Shown in pieces: positions 1 to 5,418 of a stretch of 5,627 nt of DNA. The stretch lies in the NCBI GenBank assembly GCA_022616595.1, contig JAKEEL010000256.1, forward strand, positions 1 through 5,627, written 5' to 3'. The position numbers were made by a program, and so were the translations under genes. The stretch's first letter is position 1; each line of letters opens with the position of its first letter. The notes beneath the pieces were generated by a model that was not told where the DNA came from, did no database searches, and worked only from the letters and a program-made list of their open reading frames with translations. This stretch comes from Methylococcaceae bacterium (GTDB lineage: Bacteria > Pseudomonadota > Gammaproteobacteria > Methylococcales > UBA1147).

Positions 1-49
1 CCGAGCCACGCCGGGAGCCGTTCGAAGCGGCCGCAAAAACGCAGCCTAA
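1..49. other. Sequence downstream of copD, possible short hairpin
   Basis: 49 bp at the window edge after the copD stop. On the minus strand GGCTGC and GCGGCC (about 45-28) could form a 6-bp stem with one U-G pair around a GTTTTT loop. There is no T-run after the stem, so I do not call it a terminator. Confidence 0.2.
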
Positions 50-1681
50 TCAGTGTAGCGGTTCCCGGTAGAACATCAGAACCAGGCTGATCAGGAAAAT
101 CCCCGACACCGACACGAAGCCCGCCACGCGGCCGACCGGACCCGCGAGCCTGAGTTCCAGCCACCGGCCGCAGGCGACCACGATCGACAGGAGTCCCATC
201 GTGGTATGGCCAACCTGGATCAGGAATTCGGCTTTGCCCTGGAAACCCACGTGCGAGTGGGTCAACAACAGCAGTCCGCCGAAAGCGCAGAGGATCGGGA
301 AGACATAGGGCAGCCAGGTGGCCTGGTTTTTTGTTTTGCGTGCCTGGTATTCGAAAACGCCGAGCGCAAAGGCCACCAGGGTCGCGATGCGGTGCTGGAA
401 TATTTCACCGTTTCCGAAGGTGCTCTCCCAGAAACCGAGGGGTCCCAAGGGCCAGGCTTCGGCGTCGCTGCGTAATAACAGGAATATCGAGAGCCCGACG
501 AAACCCAGGGGCCAGTAGTGGGTCCAGCGGTAACGGCCGGTATAGGACAGCATGCCGATGATCGTCATGAAGAACAGAAAAATACCCGACATGTTGTGGT
601 TGTAGTCCGACCATTCGGTCGCGGCGCTCGACGGGGTCCGGCCGATGATCGCGGTTCTCCCGGCCTCGCCCGCGAGCAGCGCATGGTGGCTCGGCGACTC
701 GGTCCTCGGGATTCTGGGTTTGAAGGTTTCGGCAATATCGTGGAAAGACGCGGTCAGATCCGGGATATCCGCGGATGGCGGTTGCGAAGACAGGGCGGCC
801 GCGGTAAACAGGATGCTGACCAGAATAAAGGTTTCGGCTTCGATGAAATAGGGTACGCGCCGGCTGGTGCCGGCATAGTCGCCGGTCGTCGTGGCGTAGC
901 GCGCGGCCCTGAAGTTATAGGCCGCGAAACACAACACCATCGCGAGCAGGACGATCTTGACACTGAGCAGATTGCCGTATCCGGTACCGATCAGACCGTC
1001 GAGGGTCTGAATATAGATCCATCCCATCGGAATGCCCGTCACGAGCAGGATCGCGATCGAAGCGATACCGATTGCCGAAAAACGCGACAAAAGCCGCGCC
1101 CATGCGACGTTTTCTTCCGGGTTCCGGCGCTTGAGCATCCAGATCGACAGCAATTGGGCGATGCCGCCGAGCCACAGCGCGGCGCCGAGCTGGTGCAGGA
1201 CCGTGAAAGACATCAGAAACAGTTTATCCTCGAAGCGTCCCGCGCCATGCACCAGCCAGGCGCCGCTCAGAACCAATGGAATCGCGGCCAACGTCGTGCC
1301 GAGCCAGCTTTGTGCGCGGTCGGGATTGCTCCGCAGCGTGGTGTTGGCAACCATTCCAAGGGCCAAAGCAAACAACGTCCGGCAGAAACCGGCCTGGAAC
1401 TGGACGGTCTCGGCGAAGGCCGGAAACGGAAACCGATCCAAGGTTTGAGCAATCAGCCAGGTTTTGACGAAGAGCGCCGCGCATTGCACCGCGACCAGTG
1501 CGAAGGCGCTCTTAACGATCATGTTCACACAGACCGTGGTTGCGGACTCGCGGGCGGCCCCGGTGGACCGCCAAGGCCGCAAAATCAACAGCCCCCACAA
1601 CAGGCTGCCGATCGATAGCGCGAAAAAGACCAGATCGGTTCCGCCCAGAATGGTTTCGAGAAAATCGGCGAGTCCTTCCAT
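50..1681 (-). CDS. copD: CopD-family copper resistance/transport membrane protein with extra C-terminal membrane module
   Basis: Predicted inner-membrane protein of 543 residues that would move or handle copper together with the periplasmic CopC encoded just upstream. The N-terminal ~300 residues look like a CopD domain: about eight hydrophobic segments (near residues 19-34, 54-78, 95-116, 124-142, 153-181, 201-225, 238-256, 279-298), including the family-like segment LHQLGAALWLGG at 161-172 with H163. A polar linker (about 300-360) leads to a second part with about six more hydrophobic segments (365-380, 390-403, 430-446, 456-474, 485-509, 518-537). This second part holds candidate metal-binding residues: H362 and M364 (HNMSG), H430, H475 and H477 (THSH), and H492. 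The start codon lies 2 nt after the copC stop, so translational coupling is likely; only a weak purine-rich site precedes it. The stop is TGA at 52-50. CopD proteins are often nearer 300 residues, so this is a long form. The family call is fairly firm; the role of the C-terminal half is unknown. Confidence 0.82.
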   Translation of the reverse strand: MEGLADFLETILGGTDLVFFALSIGSLLWGLLILRPWRSTGAARESATTVCVNMIVKSAFALVAVQCAALFVKTWLIAQTLDRFPFPAFAETVQFQAGFCRTLFALALGMVANTTLRSNPDRAQSWLGTTLAAIPLVLSGAWLVHGAGRFEDKLFLMSFTVLHQLGAALWLGGIAQLLSIWMLKRRNPEENVAWARLLSRFSAIGIASIAILLVTGIPMGWIYIQTLDGLIGTGYGNLLSVKIVLLAMVLCFAAYNFRAARYATTTGDYAGTSRRVPYFIEAETFILVSILFTAAALSSQPPSADIPDLTASFHDIAETFKPRIPRTESPSHHALLAGEAGRTAIIGRTPSSAATEWSDYNHNMSGIFLFFMTIIGMLSYTGRYRWTHYWPLGFVGLSIFLLLRSDAEAWPLGPLGFWESTFGNGEIFQHRIATLVAFALGVFEYQARKTKNQATWLPYVFPILCAFGGLLLLTHSHVGFQGKAEFLIQVGHTTMGLLSIVVACGRWLELRLAGPVGRVAGFVSVSGIFLISLVLMFYREPLH

Positions 1682-1683
1682 GC

Positions 1684-2067
1684 TTATCGACCCGTAGACC
1701 CGGCAACGCTGAATCGAATAACGTCTTCGGTCAGGTGTCCGTCGGCCGCGAAGACTTTGTAATGGATCGCGTAGTCGCCGGGGCTCAAGGCAGGAATGAC
1801 CACGATAATCTGTCCCGGCTTCGAGCCATGATCGGCCGCGACCGTTTCATGCGTATCGCCTTTGCGGACCAGATCGAATCTGGAAAGCGACAGCTCCACG
1901 CCGGAGTTGAAGTTCAGCACGATCCGGTTTGCCTTTTGCGCTTCGAGTGCCTGTCCGCGCAGCGACGATTCGGTGACGACCGCATGGGCAGCAACATCTC
2001 GGAGCGCGAGCAAACACACGATGAACATCAATCCCGCGGCTGCAGGATGGGCGAATCGAATTAACAT
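1684..2067 (-). CDS. copC: CopC-family periplasmic Cu(II)-binding protein
   Basis: Small secreted copper-binding protein of 127 residues. It begins with a basic/hydrophobic signal peptide (residues 1-27) ending DVAA, so that cleavage after A27 would leave H28 as the mature N-terminus. CopC proteins bind Cu(II) through the N-terminal His (histidine brace) plus an Asp and a His near the C-terminus; the expected D109 and H111 are present in the FAADGH motif at 106-111. The mature chain contains no methionine, so the Met-rich Cu(I) site of plasmid-type CopC/PcoC is absent, which points to a Cu(II)-only variant. I chose the start at 2067 because the signal peptide begins there and GGAAG lies 9 nt upstream (2081-2077). 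In-frame ATGs at 2109 and 2124 would add a polar N-terminal extension ahead of the signal peptide. copD follows after 2 nt, forming an operon. The ligands and partner make the call strong. Confidence 0.87.
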   Translation of the reverse strand: MLIRFAHPAAAGLMFIVCLLALRDVAAHAVVTESSLRGQALEAQKANRIVLNFNSGVELSLSRFDLVRKGDTHETVAADHGSKPGQIIVVIPALSPGDYAIHYKVFAADGHLTEDVIRFSVAGSTGR

Positions 2068-2076
2068 AGTTTCATG

Positions 2077-2081
2077 CTTCC
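2077..2081 (-). promoter_or_regulatory. Ribosome binding site of copC (decides start)
   Basis: GGAAG on the minus strand, 9 nt before the ATG at 2067. It supports the 127-residue copC over the longer in-frame reading starting at 2124. Confidence 0.5.
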
Positions 2082-2357
2082 GTTTTGTGAGATCGTGGAT
2101 TGCGTGCATGGCCGGCGGATTCAATTTCCGGACCTTCGTGTTACCGGGTTCTCCTGGTTGATGCCGGGTTTTGTTTTCGGCAAGAGCAAGCGTACGGTCC
2201 AGTCCAAGCCATTGATAGACAGATTAATGTGTAATTCACGTCCGCGCAGCCGCGCATTGCTTCAGCAGTTCCGCAGGCTTGCACACGTGAAGGCGCGCAC
2301 ATAGTACCAAAGCGGACGAGTGCTTGGCGATATGTGGTGAGGAATATTCGATAGTTC

Positions 2358-2380
2358 GCGGCGCGGCCGCAGCGTATACT
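2358..2380 (+). promoter_or_regulatory. Possible -10 element with adjacent GC-rich dyad
   Basis: TATACT at 2375-2380 matches a sigma-70 -10 box at five of six positions and lies 68 bp before the ATG at 2448. Just upstream is the perfect 5-bp inverted repeat GCGGC-GCG-GCCGC (2358-2370), where an operator could sit in the spacer. The sequence 17 bp upstream (TAGTTC) is a poor -35, so this would be a weak or activator-dependent promoter, or chance. Confidence 0.25.
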
Positions 2381-2447
2381 CTTTCCGGCCCCTGCCATCC
2401 TTATCGACCGCCTGGCCCGGGATCAACGGACGGGAGACGGCAGGGCG

Positions 2448-2984
2448 ATGAATCCGATCATGAATCCAAACGAACGCAAAGTAAAGGAATCGATGAGCCG
2501 GCCATCCTTCCAGTCGGGGAATGGTCCCTTAGGCCTCAAGATTCCGGCCCGGGTGCTCGGCGGTATACGAAGGAATTTCGTGCTCTGGATTCTCGGGCTT
2601 GCGGTGATCGTGAACCTGTATCTGACCCTTGCGAATCAAAACGGAAGGGCTTTGATCATCCCCGGGTTCGCGGACGGTCAGGAAGTCGCGTTTTCGAAGA
2701 CAATCATTTTCTGGACGCCGGATTTCAGCCAGGGCAGATGTGACCCGCGCGTCCCGCAATCCTCCGAGCGCATATTCAATGCGCGTCTCGAGCAAAAATT
2801 CGGCGGTTGGACTCGCTGGCGAGTCAGCGGAAATGGCCCGGAGGGAACGACGGAGGACGGCTGGTTCTATCAGGTTTCTCTCGCGAAGAGCGCCCCGTCT
2901 GTTTCTTTGGAGGATTTGGAGGCGCTCTTGAAGGGGTGCTTTCGTCAGAATTCGTACTATGTGATCGAGCATCCGCACCGCTGA
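2448..2984 (+). CDS. Hypothetical single-pass membrane-anchored protein
   Basis: I do not recognise this 178-residue protein. It has a polar, basic N-terminus, one hydrophobic segment at about residues 44-62 preceded by RR (41-42), and a soluble C-terminal part (about 65-178). The basic residues before the segment predict a cytoplasmic N-terminus and a periplasmic C-terminal domain. That domain has two cysteines, C98 and C164, the only ones in the protein, which could form a disulfide. Its most distinctive stretch is KFGGWTRWRVSGNG (117-130), followed by an acidic turn and the strand-like WFYQVSL (139-145), then a probable helix from about 153. An alternating beta/alpha domain is plausible, but no function follows. 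The start is uncertain: the ATG at 2448 has GGGAG 11 nt upstream, while the in-frame ATG at 2493 (residue 16) has AAGGA 4 nt upstream. Either start keeps the membrane segment. It stands alone, divergent from copCD and convergent with the oxidase gene. Coding is supported by the open frame, the ribosome sites and the sensible membrane topology. Confidence 0.72.
   Translation: MNPIMNPNERKVKESMSRPSFQSGNGPLGLKIPARVLGGIRRNFVLWILGLAVIVNLYLTLANQNGRALIIPGFADGQEVAFSKTIIFWTPDFSQGRCDPRVPQSSERIFNARLEQKFGGWTRWRVSGNGPEGTTEDGWFYQVSLAKSAPSVSLEDLEALLKGCFRQNSYYVIEHPHR
2484..2488 (+). promoter_or_regulatory. Ribosome binding site for alternative internal start at 2493
   Basis: AAGGA sits 4 nt before the in-frame ATG at 2493. 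If this is the real start, the membrane-anchored protein is 163 residues long and its hydrophobic segment begins near residue 29. Confidence 0.35.
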
Positions 2985-3055
2985 AGGACCCTGCGGGAGA
3001 CCGCCCAACCACACAGTATCGCGCTGATGTTCCCTGCGATACGGTCCAATCGGGC

Positions 3056-3077
3056 AGTCGCCCGCGCAGGGGCGATT
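3056..3077. terminator. GC-rich hairpin in convergent gap, possible weak terminator
   Basis: AGTCGCCC (3056-3063) can pair with GGGCGATT (3070-3077), giving an 8-bp stem with one G-U pair and a 6-nt loop. It lies between two genes that converge, where a bidirectional terminator is expected. Neither strand shows a T-run after the stem, so it is not a canonical intrinsic terminator. The rest of the 144-bp gap (2985-3128) shows nothing I can call. Confidence 0.25.
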
Positions 3078-3128
3078 CAACCGCACCTGGCACCTGAGTA
3101 TTTCAGACCGCTTTCCGGGTTTCTGGAT

Positions 3129-4037
3129 TCAGTGAATGGTTGAAAGCTCGCGGCGCTGTTCATCGAGACCGTCCCAGAAGGCGGCGACTCCATCGAGCAT
3201 AGTGTTGCCGTTGCGAATAAACGCGTCTTCGTCGATATCGTGGGTGAAATAGAGGTTCTCCAGTTCCTCCTGGGTATGTTCGGCATGCTGGGTTTCGATG
3301 CGGTCATGCCAGATGAAAAACCCGAGCGGCAGTTTCAAGCCGGAATGTTGATTGAAGAGCCTGAATCCTTCGATCAGTTGTTTCCAGAATCCAGCCGCGG
3401 CCCAGTTTTCAACCGCGAAACTCGCGGCCTGGGAAACCTGGTAATGGTCGCCGCCGTATAGCCTGAACAATTCATTGCAGAAAAACAGCGTGGCTTCGGT
3501 GCCGTGCCGGGCCCTGCCGATTTCGTCGAAGCGCAAGCCGAGTTCGCGCGCGATCGAATAGAGCCATTCGAAATGCGCCGCGGCAAAGCGGAAGGTGCTG
3601 CCTTCGATCGAACCTTCCGTGGAACCGTAGATTTCGTCCCCGCTTTTGTCCTGCCTCGATTTAAAGCGGACACCGATTTCGTTGGCCAGGATCTCCTTCG
3701 AGGCACGCATGCTTTCCAGGCTGTCGGCGTTGATCATCTTGTTCAATTGGGCGAGCAGAAACTGGTTGGAAAAAACCGAGAACTGAACGATGAAGGCCTT
3801 GATCTGTTCCTTGTTCTGACTTCCCTGACTGAACCAGGCGGTGTAGCTGTTGTGGGTAATGATGCGGTGTTGCAACAGCGATTTTTGAATGCGTTCCTGA
3901 AACTCGATAAACCGCCGCGCCTTGTCCAGCGAATAGCCCGGAATGTGATCGTTGAGCGCTTGCAGGGTGGTTTTGCTCAGTCCTTCGAGCCGATGCAGCC
4001 GGGCAAAACTTTGCAAAGCGCTTTGAGTGATTGCCAT
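3129..4037 (-). CDS. Heme-oxygenase-like diiron oxidase (HDO)-type protein, iron-containing redox enzyme
   Basis: Soluble, mostly helical 302-residue protein with no signal peptide. It resembles the heme-oxygenase-fold metalloenzymes (CADD, UndA, SznF and BesC relatives), which use an Fe2 or Fe/Mn site and O2 to oxidise amino-acid, fatty-acid or related substrates. The clearest signature is WHDRIETQH (243-251): H244-x3-E248-x2-H251, the spacing of the last-helix ligands H-x3-D-x2-H in CADD and SznF, here with Glu for Asp. Further candidate ligands are E210 (FAVENWA), H155 (AAHFEWL), and either E120 (ANEIG) or E145. An insertion rich in Gly, Ser and Glu (GSTEGSIEGST, 138-148) separates E120 from H155 and makes the first Glu ligand uncertain. 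The C-terminal tail (about 262-302) is acidic and aromatic. The start at 4037 has GGAGA 6 nt upstream. The gene is divergent from hppD and shares its upstream region, suggesting a link to tyrosine metabolism. The substrate is unknown; a cofactor-free TenA/PqqC-like protein is the alternative, but the ligand set argues against it. Confidence 0.68.
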   Translation of the reverse strand: MAITQSALQSFARLHRLEGLSKTTLQALNDHIPGYSLDKARRFIEFQERIQKSLLQHRIITHNSYTAWFSQGSQNKEQIKAFIVQFSVFSNQFLLAQLNKMINADSLESMRASKEILANEIGVRFKSRQDKSGDEIYGSTEGSIEGSTFRFAAAHFEWLYSIARELGLRFDEIGRARHGTEATLFFCNELFRLYGGDHYQVSQAASFAVENWAAAGFWKQLIEGFRLFNQHSGLKLPLGFFIWHDRIETQHAEHTQEELENLYFTHDIDEDAFIRNGNTMLDGVAAFWDGLDEQRRELSTIH

Positions 4038-4043
4038 AAACCG

Positions 4044-4048
4044 TCTCC
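4044..4048 (-). promoter_or_regulatory. Ribosome binding site of the HDO-like gene
   Basis: GGAGA on the minus strand, 6 nt before the ATG at 4037. It is close to ideal and fixes the start of the oxidase-like gene. Confidence 0.65.
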
Positions 4049-4050
4049 AT

Positions 4051-4079
4051 TTGAAACTTGAATGAATTAACTATAGACT
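4051..4079 (+). promoter_or_regulatory. Possible plus-strand promoter toward hppD
   Basis: TTGAAA (4051-4056, five of six -35 matches), 17 bp, then TAGACT (4074-4079, four of six -10 matches). Transcription from here would give hppD a leader of roughly 280 nt and would overlap the opposing oxidase promoter. The -35 lies inside the left arm of the inverted repeat. The long leader lowers confidence. Confidence 0.25.
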
Positions 4080-4096
4080 CGCTGCGCGAATTACAA
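4070..4096 (-). promoter_or_regulatory. Possible promoter of the HDO-like gene
   Basis: On the minus strand TATAGT (4075-4070) matches the sigma-70 -10 box at five of six positions and would start transcription about 25 nt before the ATG at 4037. Upstream is TTGTAA (4096-4091) at a short 15-bp spacing, next to and partly within the inverted-repeat arm. The short spacing makes it a weak or regulated promoter if real. Confidence 0.35.
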
Positions 4097-4354
4097 GTTT
4101 CAAGCTGTAAAAATTCACATCCTGGACACGAGCCGGCGAGTCCCGGTACGCAGGCATCTGAACCTAAACGGGTTGAATTCGGTCTATGCTTGTAGCTGGA
4201 GTTTCTGTACATCGCATCCGGAAATTTCGCGAACATGCAAATCGAAACCCCGATCCTGTCTTGCCTTCAAAATCGATCCTTTTCCATGTTCGACTTGACA
4301 GGCTTTTCCTGCAACGCGCCCCGGACGAGTAAGGCGCCATTCCTGAAAAGGCAC

Positions 4355-4359
4355 GGAGA
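4355..4359 (+). promoter_or_regulatory. Ribosome binding site of hppD
   Basis: GGAGA lies 6 nt before the ATG at 4366 and supports that start. Confidence 0.65.
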
Positions 4360-4365
4360 AAACCC

Positions 4366-5418
4366 ATGGTAGACATCCCCAATCCGATGGGAACAGACGG
4401 ATTTGAGTTCGTCGAGTACACGGCCCCCGATACGCTGGCTTTGGAAAACCTGTTTTCACAACTGGGTTTCGCTGCGATCGCGCGTCATCGCTCGAAAGCC
4501 GTGGTTCTCTATCGCCAGGGCGGAATCAATTTCGTGATCAATCATGAACCCAGCAGCTTCGCGCAAGCTTTCGCCAAGGTACATGGTGCCTCGATCTGCG
4601 CCTTCGGAATTCGCGTCAAAAATGCGGCCGAAAGCTATGAGCGCGCGTTGAAGCTCGGCGCGGAACCGCATCTCGGCGATGCGCGGCCGATGGAACTCAA
4701 TATACCGGCGATCCGAGGGATCGGGCGCAGTCTGATTTACCTGATCGACCGTTACGGGGACCGTTCCATTTATGATGTCGATTTCATTCCGTTCGACGGA
4801 GTCGAATTGCGACCCGCGGGCGCCGGCCTCAAGGAAATCGATCATCTGACTCATAACGTGCGCAAAGGGCGCATGAATGACTGGGCGCAGTTTTACAAAC
4901 GCCTGTTCAATTTCCACGAGATCCGCTACTTCGACATCCATGGGCAGGCTACCGGGCTAAAATCGCGGGCCATGACCAGTCCCTGCGGCAAAATCCGGAT
5001 TCCGATCAACGAACCTTCCGATGCCAAATCGCAGATTCAGGAATACCTGGATGCCTACCACGGCGAAGGCATCCAGCACATCGCGATGGCGACCGATGAC
5101 ATCTACGCGACGGTCGAAGCGCTTCGGTCCAACGGCATCCGATTCATGGACGTGCCCGAGGCCTACTATGATCGACTCGATGAAAAGATTCCGGGGCACG
5201 GCGAAGATGTTCGGAGACTGCGCGAAAATCGGATCCTGATCGATGGCGGAGCCGATCAGAATACCGGACTGCTGCTGCAGATTTTCACCTCGACGGTGAT
5301 CGGTCCGATCTTTTTCGAAGTGATCCAGCGCAAAGGGAATCAGGGCTTCGGCGAAGGGAATTTCAATGCTCTGTTTCAGTCCATCGAACGCGATCAGATC
5401 AAGCGCGGGGTGCTCTGA
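4366..5418 (+). CDS. hppD: 4-hydroxyphenylpyruvate dioxygenase
   Basis: Cytoplasmic Fe(II) dioxygenase of tyrosine and phenylalanine catabolism. It converts 4-hydroxyphenylpyruvate and O2 to homogentisate and CO2, using the substrate's own 2-oxoacid side chain instead of 2-oxoglutarate. The 350-residue length fits bacterial HPPD (about 350-360). It has the two-part vicinal-oxygen-chelate layout: an N-terminal half (about 10-140) and a catalytic C-terminal half (about 155-340). The facial triad is visible as H160 (IDHLTHNV), H238 (GIQHIA) and E318 (FFEVIQR), matching H161/H240/E322 of the Pseudomonas fluorescens enzyme. The C-terminus GFGEGNFNALFQSIERDQ (327-344) followed by IKRGVL is the family's conserved tail, which closes over the active site. 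The start at 4366 has GGAGA 6 nt upstream. The TGA (5416-5418) overlaps the hmgA ATG by one base, so the two genes are one transcription unit. All key residues are present and there is no sign of damage. Confidence 0.95.
   Translation: MVDIPNPMGTDGFEFVEYTAPDTLALENLFSQLGFAAIARHRSKAVVLYRQGGINFVINHEPSSFAQAFAKVHGASICAFGIRVKNAAESYERALKLGAEPHLGDARPMELNIPAIRGIGRSLIYLIDRYGDRSIYDVDFIPFDGVELRPAGAGLKEIDHLTHNVRKGRMNDWAQFYKRLFNFHEIRYFDIHGQATGLKSRAMTSPCGKIRIPINEPSDAKSQIQEYLDAYHGEGIQHIAMATDDIYATVEALRSNGIRFMDVPEAYYDRLDEKIPGHGEDVRRLRENRILIDGGADQNTGLLLQIFTSTVIGPIFFEVIQRKGNQGFGEGNFNALFQSIERDQIKRGVL

Larger units (their letters stand above)
2068..2447. other. Divergent intergenic region between copC and the 178-residue gene
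   Basis: About 380 bp without a convincing gene; reading frames here are short or shadow the neighbours. It must hold the promoter of copCD (minus strand) and of the downstream plus-strand gene. Weak signals seen: an imperfect dyad CATTGAT-6 nt-ATTAATG at 2210-2229 (one mismatch); a GC-rich dyad GCGGC-GCG-GCCGC at 2358-2370; and a -10-like TATACT at 2375-2380. I found no good match to a known copper-regulator operator by eye, no tRNA and no terminator. Confidence 0.5.
4051..4103. repeat. Perfect 10-bp inverted repeat, likely operator pair
   Basis: TTGAAACTTG (4051-4060) and CAAGTTTCAA (4094-4103) are exact reverse complements separated by 33 bp. The arm centres are 43 bp apart, close to four turns of B-DNA, so two proteins bound to the arms would sit on about the same face of the helix. 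The arms flank the putative start region of the oxidase gene. An operator pair for a regulator shared by the two divergent genes is the simplest reading; a hairpin with a 33-nt loop is less likely. Confidence 0.5.
4038..4365. other. Divergent intergenic region between HDO-like gene and hppD
   Basis: 328 bp without a gene. The part near the oxidase gene (4051-4103) is AT-richer than its surroundings and carries a perfect inverted repeat with promoter-like elements on both strands. The remainder up to hppD shows a perfect -35-like TTGACA (4295-4300) that lacks a partner -10 box and lies inside a small bulged dyad (4295-4314), and a good ribosome site at 4355-4359. I saw no small protein, riboswitch or tRNA. 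Confidence 0.5.

Noticed and set aside
518..1618. A long plus-strand open frame (366 codons) opposite copD
   Set aside because: Its translation is rich in Arg, Gly and Gln with no domain-like pattern or hydrophobic core, and it lies wholly antisense to a clear membrane protein gene. It is a by-product of GC-rich codon bias.
2068..2124. N-terminal extension of CopC starting at 2124
   Set aside because: It would put 19 polar and charged residues before the signal peptide. The ATG at 2067 has its own ribosome site and a normal signal peptide start.
2229..2240. CRP- or FNR-like site around GTGTAATTCAC
   Set aside because: Only three-base arms match and the spacing does not fit either consensus.
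2529..3086. A minus-strand open frame of 185 codons opposite the membrane-anchored hypothetical gene
   Set aside because: The translation is Arg-rich with no recognisable domain, membrane segment or ribosome site. The plus-strand frame has a proper membrane helix and ribosome sites.
3113..3127. Possible terminator stem just after the HDO-like gene (CAGA/TCTG around 3114-3125)
   Set aside because: Only four clean pairs with bulges and no T-run on the minus strand; too weak to call.
3504..4061. A plus-strand open frame of 185 codons antisense to the HDO-like gene
   Set aside because: The opposite strand carries a clear ligand motif and a good ribosome site, while this frame has no motif and runs into the regulatory region.
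4300..4313. Sigma-54 type -24/-12 promoter upstream of hppD
   Set aside because: The GG and GC pairs are separated by 8 bp rather than 10, and the flanking consensus bases are missing.
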